A DNA stretch of 61,686 nucleotides from an uncultured Eubacteriales bacterium (GTDB taxonomy: Bacteria > Bacillota > Clostridia > Oscillospirales > CAG-272), in the NCBI GenBank assembly GCA_900542425.1, contig UQNQ01000008.1:1-61686 (forward strand), given 5' to 3'. This document shows, in pieces, positions 7,682-16,480 of this stretch. Both the position numbers and the translations under genes were made by a program. Numbering within the stretch: the first letter of the stretch is position 1; the number at the start of each line of letters is the position of its first letter. The notes beneath the pieces were generated by a model. That model searched no databases, was not told the origin of the DNA, and worked only from the letters and a program-made list of their open reading frames with translations.

Positions 7682-8587
7682 ATGAAAGATATCATCGTGA
7701 TCGGAGCCGGCCCCGCGGGACTGACCGCGGCAATTTACGCCTTGCGTGCAGGAAAAAGTGTGCTGATTTTTGAAAAAGAACTGTTCGGGGGACAGATTAC
7801 GTATTCCCCAAGCGTAGAAAACTACCCCGGATTCAAACAGATCAGCGGAAATGAGTTCGCTGAGCATTTAATCGATCAAGCAACCGCGCTCGGCGCCGAA
7901 ATTGAATTTGCAGCGGTCACCGGAATTCTCGACGGACCCGTTAAAACCGTTGTCACTGACAGTGGAAATTACGAGTGCAAAAGTGTTATTATCGCCTCAG
8001 GTTCCCGTCACCGCCATCTCGGACTGGAACGGGAAGAGGAATTGACCGGCTCCGGGATTTCCTACTGCGCGGTATGTGATGGCGCTTTTTTCAAAGGAAA
8101 GACCGTTGCGGTCGCAGGGGGAGGAGACGCCGCTCTTCAGGATGCGATTTTCCTTTCAGAACGCTGCCGCCATGTATATCTGATTCACCGCCGCGACACC
8201 TTACGCGGAGAAGCACATCTGGAATCCATCTTAAGAGCAAGAGACAATGTGGAATTTGTACTGAATTCTGTGATTGAAAAATTAGAAGGCGAACAAAAAT
8301 TATCAGGAATTCTTGTCAAAAATAAGCTGACCGGAGAACACACGCAGATAGCGCTTGACGGACTATTTATCGCTGTCGGACAGGAACCGCAAAACGCTCC
8401 CTTTGCAGGGCTCATTACCCTGGACAATGCGGGTTATGCAGATGCCGGAGAGGACTGTTCCACAGCAACTCCGGGTATTTTCGTCGCCGGTGACTGCCGC
8501 AAAAAAGCGGTTCGTCAGCTTACGACCGCCGTCGGAGACGGAGCCGTCGCCGGACTTGCCGCCGTCAATTATATCAACGCCTTATAA
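7682..8587 (+). CDS. trxB: Thioredoxin-disulfide reductase
   Basis: A 301-residue FAD- and NADPH-dependent flavoenzyme. The FAD site GAGPAG is at residues 8-13. The redox-active pair is C129-A-V-C132. The NADPH site AGGGDAA lies at about 145-151 and HRRDTLR (169-175) is the signature for NADPH. The second FAD motif GIFVAGDC is near residue 265. The start at this ATG is preferred over an upstream in-frame TTG at 7646, because GGAG lies just before it and the protein then begins with the family's MKDIIVIGAG. It follows nrdD, which carries a fused CPNC redoxin domain, so TrxB is probably the electron source for that domain as well as for free thioredoxin. Confidence 0.95.
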   Translation: MKDIIVIGAGPAGLTAAIYALRAGKSVLIFEKELFGGQITYSPSVENYPGFKQISGNEFAEHLIDQATALGAEIEFAAVTGILDGPVKTVVTDSGNYECKSVIIASGSRHRHLGLEREEELTGSGISYCAVCDGAFFKGKTVAVAGGGDAALQDAIFLSERCRHVYLIHRRDTLRGEAHLESILRARDNVEFVLNSVIEKLEGEQKLSGILVKNKLTGEHTQIALDGLFIAVGQEPQNAPFAGLITLDNAGYADAGEDCSTATPGIFVAGDCRKKAVRQLTTAVGDGAVAGLAAVNYINAL

Positions 8588-8718
8588 AGCTTTCATTTCT
8601 TCCCGCAAAGCTATGATTTTCATTATCCGTTTACCATCGAAATCAAGCTTAAAACAAGATCTTCGTTTTTTAAAAAAAGGCCTTTTGTGCTGCAGTAAAA
8701 AAGAAAGGATAAACACGC

Positions 8719-9318
8719 ATGACAATCGCAGAAAAAATGCAAGACGGTGACCTCTATCTGCCATCTGACGACGCGCTCCTCGAAAGGCAGCGGCAATGTC
8801 TTGAAATTTTGTATGATTTCAATACAACAAGGCCTTCCGAGCTTCAAAAGCGCACCGAAATTCTGCGCCGTCTTCTTGCCGAAATCGGAAACGACTGTTA
8901 TATTGAACCTCCCCTTCATGCAAATTGGGGTTGTCACACCCATCTCGGACATCATGTTTATGCAAACTTCAATCTGACGCTTGTGGATGACGGTGATATT
9001 TTTATCGGAAATCATGTCATGTTCGGTCCGAATGTAACGCTTGCCACCGCCGGACATCCCATCATGCCCCAGTTGAGACAGGAGGGTATGCAGTTCAATA
9101 TTCCGATCCGGATAGGAAACAATGTCTGGATCGGCGCCGGAACCATCGTTTTGCCCGGTGTTACCATCGGAAAAAATACCGTCATCGGTGCCGGAAGCGT
9201 TGTGACAAAGGATATTCCGGCAAATGTCGTCGCTGTCGGGAATCCGTGTAAAATACTCAGAGAGATCGGGGAAAGGGATAACATATATTATTATAAGGAC
9301 AGAAAAATTTCTCTATAA
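8719..9318 (+). CDS. Sugar O-acetyltransferase, Maa/LacA type
   Basis: A 199-residue left-handed beta-helix acetyltransferase. An N-terminal helical Mac region (about 3-55, with EKMQDGDLY) precedes hexapeptide repeats (from about 70 to 185, for example IGNNVWIGAGTIVLPGVTIGKNTVIG in steps). The catalytic histidine is in ATAGHPI near residue 115. It moves an acetyl group from acetyl-CoA to a sugar such as maltose or galactoside; the substrate cannot be told. AAAGAAAGGA precedes the ATG. It stands alone and ends at a strong terminator. Confidence 0.88.
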   Translation: MTIAEKMQDGDLYLPSDDALLERQRQCLEILYDFNTTRPSELQKRTEILRRLLAEIGNDCYIEPPLHANWGCHTHLGHHVYANFNLTLVDDGDIFIGNHVMFGPNVTLATAGHPIMPQLRQEGMQFNIPIRIGNNVWIGAGTIVLPGVTIGKNTVIGAGSVVTKDIPANVVAVGNPCKILREIGERDNIYYYKDRKISL

Positions 9319-9361
9319 AACAGCATCCGCCATTTTGAAAAATGGCGGATGCTGTTTTTTC
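9319..9361 (+). terminator. Terminator of the acetyltransferase gene
   Basis: Arms CAGCATCCGCCATTTT and AAAATGGCGGATGCTG with a two-base loop, followed by TTTTTT. Confidence 0.9.
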
Positions 9362-9582
9362 ATTCAAGAGCTTAAATCTTCAGAAAAACAATGGATGATA
9401 CCAATCATTTTTTACTGATAACAAAATTCTCTTTTGATAGAAAATCCCTGTCCTCTCGCTTCTATGACTTGATAACAGTTCCTAAATACCGTCGGCAAAC
9501 ATTTCCCCAGAAAACACTCGCACAAAAAATATCAAGAAATATCCGTGTCGCCCGTTCTGATTTCTCATAGGTGCGAATGGTT

Positions 9583-10173
9583 TTATCGGGAAGCTTTTTT
9601 GATATTATACCAAAGATAAATAATAACTTGTGCCGGCACCCCGGTAACAAAAATAAGCCAGATATTGTATTTCAGAAACTGCACGTAGATTGCCGCAAGC
9701 AATGTCCATATCAGAGCAGAACTGATTCCAATTGAAAAAATGGAATTGCGGTAAGTACGTGTCATGCGTAAAATCACAAAACAGGAGGCTGGAACCGCCC
9801 AAACAAATGCCTTCCAATAGCTGGCACCGTTGATTAAATTAGAATATACAAAAACCACAGTTGCCAACAGCCAGACAATGGAAACCGCCAATGCACACAT
9901 GGCAATCTTGGTTTCATTTCCCTTTTGCGCCTTCGATGGCGCTATCTGTTCTTCCTCCGCGTCATGTTTCTCGGTCAGATAGTCAAGCGTGATACCGTAA
10001 AACTCGCAAAGTTCACAAAGAACATTCATATCAGGAAGCGTATCTCCATGCTCCCATCTCGAAATGGCCTTGTCGGAATAATCGAGACGCTCAGCCAGCT
10101 CCGCCTGTGTCATCCCACGTTTTTTCCTTAATGCGGCAAGATTTTCCGCAACAATTGGTTTTACATCTTTCAT
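9583..10173 (-). CDS. XRE regulator with a membrane domain
   Basis: A 196-residue protein. Residues 8-65 form a Cro/C1-type helix-turn-helix (MTQAELAERLDYSDKAISRWE core, then LCEFYGITLDYL). A charged linker (66-88) leads to four predicted membrane helices at about 90-112, 118-135, 140-165 and 168-188. Membrane-bound XRE proteins like this are common in Clostridia, often sensing an unknown envelope state. It is transcribed away from the acyltransferase/glycosyltransferase cluster, so it could control that cluster, though nothing proves it. AGGGAG lies before the ATG on the minus strand. Confidence 0.8.
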   Translation of the reverse strand: MKDVKPIVAENLAALRKKRGMTQAELAERLDYSDKAISRWEHGDTLPDMNVLCELCEFYGITLDYLTEKHDAEEEQIAPSKAQKGNETKIAMCALAVSIVWLLATVVFVYSNLINGASYWKAFVWAVPASCFVILRMTRTYRNSIFSIGISSALIWTLLAAIYVQFLKYNIWLIFVTGVPAQVIIYLWYNIKKASR

Positions 10174-10352
10174 ATCGGTCTCCCTATATTTGCAACTGCG
10201 ATTTTTTCCATGATCGGCAAGTCATCCTCATCTCGGAGGATATTCAACGATAACCAAAGCGAAACAGAATTACAAAGAGTCATATTTCGCCACTTTTTTA
10301 TTTTATCAAAAAAATGATCGAAAATCAACCATTTTACAGCAATATTCTCAAA

Positions 10353-10392
10353 TTCTACAATTTGTAGAGTCCATTTTCTAAGGTTTGTAGAG
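10353..10392 (+). promoter_or_regulatory. Operator-like dyad and repeated half-site before the lipid cluster
   Basis: TCTACAATTTGTAGA (10353-10367) is a perfect seven-base inverted repeat around one base. The half-site TTTGTAGAGT at 10360-10369 recurs exactly at 10383-10392, 23 bases on. Both lie between the divergent XRE and acyltransferase genes, upstream of a TATAAT at 10464-10469. This looks like a repressor or activator site. The TACA...TGTA core is loosely like BlaI/CopY operators, but I do not assign a family. Confidence 0.4.
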
Positions 10393-10521
10393 TTCGAGAA
10401 ATTTTTCTTTCATCTTTATACCAAGAATTTTTGAAAAGTCCTGTTAAAATTCTCTCTGGGAAAATATAATGAATCCAGAAAATTTTGAATGCAAATCCGC
10501 TTTGACTGCGTGGAGGATTTC

Positions 10522-11328
10522 GTGAAACGCAAAATCATTTATTATACCGATCCCATAAACGACGAATTTTCCGGCGTAGGGCCGCGCAGAAAAATCAGAA
10601 TTGACGAAAAATTTCCGTATATCCGAAAAAGCCCTTTATGGCGCGCCGCCGCTTTTTTCGTCTATCGCATCGTCATGATTCCGTTTGCTCACCTTTACTG
10701 CCGGATTCGATTTCGCCTGAAAATTGTAGGGAAAGAAAAATGGAAAGCCTTTCGGAAAAACGGGTTTTATCTTTACGGAAACCACACTCAAATTCCGGGA
10801 GACGCGTTTATTCACAATATGGTCGCTTATCCGAAGGACGCATACGTCATTGTAAATCCCGATAACATCGCGCTAAAAGGTACGAAAAATCTTCTTATGA
10901 TGATGGGAGCCATTCCAACGCCGACTGTGCTTTCCGGGTATAAGCCATTTTCCGAAACCATTCAAAAACGAATTTCGGATAGACACTGTGTCGTCATTTA
11001 TCCGGAAGCGCATATCTGGCCGTATTATACCGGTATCCGGCCGTTTCCCGCAACTTCGTTCCGTTATCCGGCGCTGGACGGCGCTCCGGTTTTCACATTT
11101 ACCGTAACCTACCGCCGCTCAAAATCAGGAAAGCCCAGAATCATTGCTTATGTGGATGGTCCTTTCACTGCCCGCGGCGAAACGATCCGGCAAAAGCAAG
11201 ATGACCTAAGAAATCAAGCCTATGACGCCATGTGCGCACGGGCAAATCATCCGGATAACTATGCGTTCTATACTTATGAATATCGGAATTCACAAGCCGA
11301 TACAGGAAAGGAGAAAGAACCTGTATGA
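10522..11328 (+). CDS. PlsC-like lysophospholipid acyltransferase
   Basis: A 268-residue membrane-associated acyltransferase. One hydrophobic stretch lies at about residues 45-62. The active-site block is GNHTQIPGD near residue 87, where the His-to-Asp spacing is five residues rather than the usual four. The later motif IYPEAHIWPYY (about 160-170) stands in place of the classical FPEG. This variant occurs in Clostridia beside normal PlsC enzymes and should transfer acyl groups onto a lysolipid. The GTG start is preferred because GGAGG lies five bases before it; the upstream in-frame ATG at 10489 has no ribosome-binding site. It is first in a tight four-gene cluster and overlaps the next gene by four bases. 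Confidence 0.8.
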   Translation: MKRKIIYYTDPINDEFSGVGPRRKIRIDEKFPYIRKSPLWRAAAFFVYRIVMIPFAHLYCRIRFRLKIVGKEKWKAFRKNGFYLYGNHTQIPGDAFIHNMVAYPKDAYVIVNPDNIALKGTKNLLMMMGAIPTPTVLSGYKPFSETIQKRISDRHCVVIYPEAHIWPYYTGIRPFPATSFRYPALDGAPVFTFTVTYRRSKSGKPRIIAYVDGPFTARGETIRQKQDDLRNQAYDAMCARANHPDNYAFYTYEYRNSQADTGKEKEPV

Positions 11329-12167
11329 CTTCTCTTCTGTACTGCGGCAACGATAAAGTCTTTCCGGGACTTCTTATTTCCCTGCTCTCCGTTGCCATGC
11401 ATACAAGTGAACCGCTCGATGTCCATCTTCTGACCATGGATCTCACTGAAAAAAATCCTGCATTCCGTCCGCTGACCGAGAAACACCGGACATTTTTAGA
11501 GCAAATTCTCCGGGAAAAGAACCCCGAAAGCCAAGTTACACGTCATGATGTCCGCGAGCTTTTCCTTGCTGAAATGAATGAAAGTCCTAATCTTAACAGC
11601 GTTTATACCCCTTATACGCTGCTTCGGCTTTTTTCCGATTTGCTGCCCTTGCCACGCCGCGTTCTGTATCTCGATACCGATACCGCCGCTCTCGGAGATA
11701 TCCGTCCTCTTTTCGAATATGACATGAAAGGCTGTGAATATGCCGGTGCGCTGGATTACCTTGGGAAAGTCTTTATTCATCCGCGTTACATCAACGCAGG
11801 CGTACTTCTGCTGGATCTTGAAAAAATCAAAGAGACTGCTTTTTTTAGGAAAGCAAGGATGCTTGTTGCGGAAAAAAAGCTGCCTTTTCCGGATCAGGAT
11901 GCCATCAATCGCCTTTCAAAGAAAAAATGTTTCCTGCCGCGAGGCTTTAACGAACAGCGGCGAATGCGCAGAGATACCGTCATCCGCCACTTTTCCAAAT
12001 CCATCCGGTGGCTTCCGTTTTATCATACGGTCAATGTAAAGCCATGGGAAATCGAACGTCTTCACACCGTATATCACACCTACGAATTTGATGACGTGCT
12101 TTTTCAATACCAAGAAAAGATGCAGGAATGGGAGAACGTACAAAATGCCGAGTTCTCTCTCCGATAA
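11325..12167 (+). CDS. Family 8 glycosyltransferase
   Basis: A 280-residue GT-A fold enzyme. It begins with a nucleotide-sugar site (SLLYCGNDKVFPGLLIS) and has the metal-binding D-x-D as YLDTDTA near residue 118, followed by GALDYLG and YINAGVLLLDL, which are family 8 landmarks. The family uses UDP-glucose or UDP-galactose and retains anomeric configuration; the acceptor is not evident. There is no signal peptide, so it acts in the cytoplasm or at the inner membrane face. Its start overlaps the stop of the acyltransferase (ATGA), implying coupled translation and a common pathway. Confidence 0.85.
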   Translation: MTSLLYCGNDKVFPGLLISLLSVAMHTSEPLDVHLLTMDLTEKNPAFRPLTEKHRTFLEQILREKNPESQVTRHDVRELFLAEMNESPNLNSVYTPYTLLRLFSDLLPLPRRVLYLDTDTAALGDIRPLFEYDMKGCEYAGALDYLGKVFIHPRYINAGVLLLDLEKIKETAFFRKARMLVAEKKLPFPDQDAINRLSKKKCFLPRGFNEQRRMRRDTVIRHFSKSIRWLPFYHTVNVKPWEIERLHTVYHTYEFDDVLFQYQEKMQEWENVQNAEFSLR

Positions 12168-12211
12168 ATACAACCCCAAAACCGCCTATACGGCGTAAAC
12201 AGGAGGTCTCT

Positions 12212-13516
12212 ATGGAAAAAATCATTGAATTTTCCTTAACGTTTCTGATGTGGATCACCATCGGTTTCGTTTTTCTCTATTTGCCAAGAATTTTCGGCTG
12301 GTTTGGCGCAATGCTGCCGCAGAAGCGTCTGAAAAACAATGAAAAAAGCCGTTTTGCTCTTCTTGTTCCGGCACGCAACGAAAGCCTTGCCATCGGAGAT
12401 TTGTTTCGTTCTATTGAAAAACAGGATTATGATCCCTCATTTTTCGATGTACATGTCATTGTAAAGGAACCGGACGATCCAACCATCGCAATGGCCAAAA
12501 AAGAAGGTTTCTTCATTCATGTAGTAACGGAACAAACCTGCAAAGGCGACGCGCTTGACGGCGCGCTGAAAGCCATTCTTTCTGGTGGCGAAAAATATGA
12601 CGCTTATCTTATCATCGACGCGGACTGTGCGCTCGCACCTGATTTTCTTTCCCGTATGAACGACGCAATGGCAAGCGGTGCCGACGTCATCTGCGCGAAA
12701 AAGCTTGTTAAAAACCACCTGCCGGAGAAAAAAGGCACAAGCAGCATATGGTCAGATTGCAACGGTCTTATCTGGACTCTCATCGACGATATGGGCAATC
12801 GCTTCAAATCCGATCATGCCATCACCTGCATGACAGTCGGCACAGGACTTTTGCTGCGTGGCACCCTGATTGAAAAACTAGGCGGCTGGCCATACCGTGA
12901 AACGCTCACTGAAGATATTGAACTTATGTATGACTGTGCCGCCTCCGGATATACCACCTATTATACCTCCTATGCAAAATGCTACGTGGAAGAATCTCCT
13001 CTGCACGGTATGACCAACAAGCGGCGCCGCCGCTGGATGCGTGGGGTGGTCGCGTCCAGACGGCTGTATCGAAAGAAACTGCGTCAAGGCGGTTCCCTTA
13101 AAAACCGATATTACACGACGGCACTCGGCCTCACCTATTTATATATGGGGATTTGTACTCTCTATTTTCTTCTGTTCGGATGCGCTTCCCTTTTTATGAT
13201 GCTTGCCGGAAGCCCACTTGCTTTCCGTATGCTGATTCCTGCCCTCGCGGGGTTCGGTGCGATTTATCTGTCTTTTTTCCTCATGACCGCATGCGCGCTG
13301 ATTGTCGAGGGAAAAAATCTTCCGCATTCTTTTTCCCGTAAATTGACGCTGCTGTTTGTACATCCGCTGTTTTATATGGAATATATCCGAATTGTCGGAG
13401 ACGCTCTTCTGTTCCGCAAGGAATCCCGCGGGTGGGAAGTAATTGAACGTGTGGAATCGGAATCGGATCTTGCAGAAGTTTCCGAAACAGAAGAAGCACA
13501 AGTTTCCGTCTTATAA
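12212..13516 (+). CDS. Membrane family 2 glycosyltransferase
   Basis: A 434-residue processive-type glycosyltransferase. One helix at residues 5-28, a GT2 domain (about 45-280) and three C-terminal helices (about 305-400). The domain shows LLVPARNE, DADCALAPDF (D-x-D), LTEDIELMYD and a basic R-R-R-R-W that corresponds to the Q/R-x-x-R-W motif. It transfers a sugar from a nucleotide donor to a lipid or growing glycan; ceramide glucosyltransferase- and IcaA-like enzymes share the layout. The ATG is chosen because AGGAGG lies directly upstream; an in-frame ATG 28 codons earlier sits inside the preceding gene. The basic patch and D-x-D are intact, so it should be active. Confidence 0.85.
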   Translation: MEKIIEFSLTFLMWITIGFVFLYLPRIFGWFGAMLPQKRLKNNEKSRFALLVPARNESLAIGDLFRSIEKQDYDPSFFDVHVIVKEPDDPTIAMAKKEGFFIHVVTEQTCKGDALDGALKAILSGGEKYDAYLIIDADCALAPDFLSRMNDAMASGADVICAKKLVKNHLPEKKGTSSIWSDCNGLIWTLIDDMGNRFKSDHAITCMTVGTGLLLRGTLIEKLGGWPYRETLTEDIELMYDCAASGYTTYYTSYAKCYVEESPLHGMTNKRRRRWMRGVVASRRLYRKKLRQGGSLKNRYYTTALGLTYLYMGICTLYFLLFGCASLFMMLAGSPLAFRMLIPALAGFGAIYLSFFLMTACALIVEGKNLPHSFSRKLTLLFVHPLFYMEYIRIVGDALLFRKESRGWEVIERVESESDLAEVSETEEAQVSVL

Positions 13517-13539
13517 CCCTATTTGAAAGAGGTAAATAC

Positions 13540-14349
13540 ATGACAAGACAAGAAGTCATCACCGCCATGGAAGAAAGCGAGCGAAACGGGATTTTTGATT
13601 CTCATGTAGATCCGATTCCGGAAGAACTGATTCTACCGGTAACGGAGGACTATCATTATCCGAATCGACGCACTGTCCCGGAACGGGTAAAATACGGCTT
13701 GGAAAAATTTTTCATTGTCCGACCTTATACATGGTATCAAAACAGATGTGTGATGCACACAAAGGTTTTGGGCAGAGAAAATCTGAGGGGACTGCACGCC
13801 GCCGTGCTCACCTGCAATCACGTGGCAAAATTCGACTGCCTTGCCGTGAAGTATGGCGCGCGCGGTCATCGTGTCTATACAGTTGCGGCGCCTTTTAATA
13901 ATATGAAAGGGTTCCTTGGTGAAATGATGAGGGCAGGTGACATGCTCCCGCTGAATACGACGCTTCGTGGCACACGCGTGTTCAATCAAACCGTGGAAGA
14001 TGTCCTGACCCGAAAAAAAGCGTTTCTTTTGATCTATCCGGAAGCGTCCATGTGGTGGCATTATCAGAAGGTCCGTCCGTTCAAAGACGGCGCATTTTCC
14101 ATCGCCGCAAAATATCATGTGCCTGTCGTGCCGCAGTTTATTACGTTTTCCGAACGCGATTCCTGCGACGTTGAGGGAATCCCGGAAGTTTCTTTCACAC
14201 TGCATATCCTGCCGCCTATCTATCCCAAAGCAGAACTTGAAAAAAAGGAAAATACAGATTATCTGAAAAATGCTGCTTTTGACGCATGCCGAACCGTATA
14301 TGAAAAAGTTTATGGCGTTCCGCTGACCTACACCTGTGAAAAAAAATAA
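13540..14349 (+). CDS. Second PlsC-like acyltransferase
   Basis: A 269-residue acyltransferase with the classical H-x4-D motif (CNHVAKFD, near residue 93) and a YPEASMWW block near residue 166, then PVVPQFITF. It differs clearly from the first acyltransferase of the cluster, so the two probably act on different positions or substrates. There is no strong membrane anchor. GAAAGAGG precedes the ATG. Being last in a cluster with two glycosyltransferases suggests acylation of a glycolipid or of the lipid precursor; that function is inference. Confidence 0.8.
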   Translation: MTRQEVITAMEESERNGIFDSHVDPIPEELILPVTEDYHYPNRRTVPERVKYGLEKFFIVRPYTWYQNRCVMHTKVLGRENLRGLHAAVLTCNHVAKFDCLAVKYGARGHRVYTVAAPFNNMKGFLGEMMRAGDMLPLNTTLRGTRVFNQTVEDVLTRKKAFLLIYPEASMWWHYQKVRPFKDGAFSIAAKYHVPVVPQFITFSERDSCDVEGIPEVSFTLHILPPIYPKAELEKKENTDYLKNAAFDACRTVYEKVYGVPLTYTCEKK

Positions 14350-14424
14350 TCTGCCACAAAAGGATGTCTTTTATAAAGGAAATGATTCCAAGGCAAAAGA
14401 AAGATTTTATTCTTTTTTGGTGAA

Positions 14425-14468
14425 AAACCGAGAGATGAACTGCATACTCATCTCTCGGTTCTTATTTT
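14425..14468 (+). terminator. Terminator of the lipid/glycosyltransferase cluster
   Basis: Arms AACCGAGAGATGA and TCATCTCTCGGTT around a nine-base loop, followed by CTTATTTTT. Confidence 0.9.
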
Positions 14469-14510
14469 TCGAGAAAAATCAATGTCGCTTTCCTGTATGA
14501 CAATGCATAA

Positions 14511-14541
14511 ATAAAACAGCGCATTCACTGCGCTGTTTTAT
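14511..14541 (-). terminator. Second hairpin, likely serving the leftward gene
   Basis: Arms ATAAAACAGCG and CGCTGTTTTAT. On the minus strand it ends in TTTTATTTAT. With the preceding terminator it separates two converging transcripts. Otherwise the stretch 14350-14665 holds nothing. Confidence 0.75.
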
Positions 14542-14665
14542 CACGCTTTTACTCTTTGTGCTCTCGGAAATATGCTGTCTGCAAGCAAAGAGAAAACATG
14601 TATCTTCCGCCTCCGTCTTCGCCTCTGCAAAAAACGAAAAGCTCACAAAATTATTCCGTTTTTAT

Positions 14666-15259
14666 TTACGATTTGAACTCATCGGATATACCCGGCTGTT
14701 CCTCTTTAGATTGAGGAAAAACATCCCCTTGTTCCTGTCCGGACAACCCGTCTTCCGGAGTTGGCAGCGGATCATCGGGAAGTTTTTTCAGCTTAAACGC
14801 CGCATGAATTCCTATGGCAAGTTCTGCGATAATCAGCAAATGGAATATGCAATCTCTTACAAACCATTCCGGTTCGGGGCTCATGACCATGAAATAAGTC
14901 ATCAATACCGTATCCATTACAAAAAATACAAGACCGCCAATTAAAAATCCTATTTTCTTTCTTGAAAAATACCAGCAGACAAAATACAGGATAATGATAA
15001 CCACCGATATAGACAAAAGGAAAATTCCTTCTCCGGTATTGATCACAGTGTTATCCCACCCTGTTAAATAATCTACGCCGATAATACCGAGAATATATGG
15101 CAGATATGAAGTGAAAAGAAAATACGTATCACTTTTAAGCGCATATAAAACAATATTGATAACCGAAAAAATACCGACAAGAAGTAAAACCCATGCGCCG
15201 CCTTTCCATCTGTTAAGATATTTGTTTTTCAGTGCCATATTTGACTGTTGCATTTTCAT
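14666..15259 (-). CDS. Uncharacterised multi-pass membrane protein
   Basis: A 197-residue protein I do not recognise. It has a short basic start and four or five membrane segments (about residues 20-40, 48-66, 80-103, 107-126 and 133-152), then a hydrophilic acidic and glutamine/proline-rich tail (160-197) that is probably cytoplasmic. No enzymatic motif is visible. The start is firm: GGAGG lies nine bases upstream on the minus strand. Its neighbours on both sides are in different functional groups and it appears to be a single-gene unit. Confidence 0.7.
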   Translation of the reverse strand: MKMQQSNMALKNKYLNRWKGGAWVLLLVGIFSVINIVLYALKSDTYFLFTSYLPYILGIIGVDYLTGWDNTVINTGEGIFLLSISVVIIILYFVCWYFSRKKIGFLIGGLVFFVMDTVLMTYFMVMSPEPEWFVRDCIFHLLIIAELAIGIHAAFKLKKLPDDPLPTPEDGLSGQEQGDVFPQSKEEQPGISDEFKS

Positions 15260-15483
15260 TGCAGATTCCTCCGTCAGATGTATAATTTCATTGATTTTTA
15301 TAAATTGCGAACATTTTCAGTTTGAGGCATTCTCAAAAACGGACAGGACTTTTTCGGTTTTTCCGACTGAAAAACTTCTTTTCAAAAGAAAAACAATATG
15401 GTTTTTTTGCAAAAACGCAAAATATCTTTTACTCTATTTTATCCTATTTTTATCAAATAATCAATATGAGTTGATGATATTAT

Positions 15484-16479
15484 TTATCGGTCTTCCCTGT
15501 AATAGTTCACACCTATGGATGCGGGACGATTCATTTTTCCCGACTTTCTGATGGAACCGATAAACAGAACAACCGCAGTTATCATAAAAGGAAGTGCCGT
15601 ATAAACCTTCAGCGGGATTGCGTGCAGCCATCCGAACACATTCGGAAACGCATAGACAATGGAATCGTTATAAACCTCCAGTGCTTTGAAGATTCCGAAT
15701 ATAAACGTACCGAGCATAGCACGCATCGGATTCCATTTTGCAAAAATGACAAGTGCCACGGCAATCCAGCCATAGCCGTTTATCCATCCCGTGCTTGCCA
15801 AATATTCGCCGCTGATATTCAGTCCCATATAATATCCACCGATACCCATGATTGCAGAACCGAGAATGATATGGAAATATTTGTAACGGTTGATATTCAC
15901 ACCGCAGGAATCCGCTGCCGCAGGATTTTCTCCGATTGCTCGCATACGAAGTCCTGCCTTTGTATATTTCATATACCACCAAGATAAAACGGCAATCAAA
16001 ATTCCAAGATAGACAAAGAGATTATGAGAAAACAAAGCTTTTCCGAAAAATGGGATGTCCGATAAGAACGGAATATGGATCGACTTCCATCCTGCCGCCA
16101 CATTGGTAGCCGCCTGCATGGAAGGCCAGCCGAGACCTTTATTCACACCGTGTCCGACAAAGTAATATACGCCAAGCCCAAATGTCGTAATGGTTAAGCC
16201 CGTTACATTTTGATTCGCCTGAAGCGTAACGGTGAAAAAAGCAAACAAAAGTCCGCAAAGTCCCGCAAAAATCATGGAGGCCAGAATCCCGAGAAACAGG
16301 CTGTTCGTCCAACAGCCGATCAAATAGCCGAATAGTGCTCCGACCGCCATCGTTCCCTCTACGCCAAGGTTAAGACTTCCCGTTCTCTCATTAAAAATTT
16401 CACCGACAGTACCATATAAAAGAGGAATATTATAAACGATAAGACTATAAATAAATCCGGTCAGAATTTCAATTCCCAT
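15484..16479 (-). CDS. ABC transporter permease, BMP-type nucleoside/purine importer
   Basis: A 331-residue integral membrane protein of the BPD_transp_2 family, with about eight to ten helices. Typical landmarks are NERTGSLNLGVEGTM (about 29-43) and RAIGENPAAADSCGVN (about 180-195), the region that contacts the ATPase. It is one of two permeases (YufQ/NupQ-like half) of a nucleoside or purine uptake system. One base separates its ATG from the stop of the other permease, and it is the last gene of the operon. I see no clear terminator behind it. Confidence 0.88.
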   Translation of the reverse strand: MGIEILTGFIYSLIVYNIPLLYGTVGEIFNERTGSLNLGVEGTMAVGALFGYLIGCWTNSLFLGILASMIFAGLCGLLFAFFTVTLQANQNVTGLTITTFGLGVYYFVGHGVNKGLGWPSMQAATNVAAGWKSIHIPFLSDIPFFGKALFSHNLFVYLGILIAVLSWWYMKYTKAGLRMRAIGENPAAADSCGVNINRYKYFHIILGSAIMGIGGYYMGLNISGEYLASTGWINGYGWIAVALVIFAKWNPMRAMLGTFIFGIFKALEVYNDSIVYAFPNVFGWLHAIPLKVYTALPFMITAVVLFIGSIRKSGKMNRPASIGVNYYREDR

Positions 16480-16480
16480 A

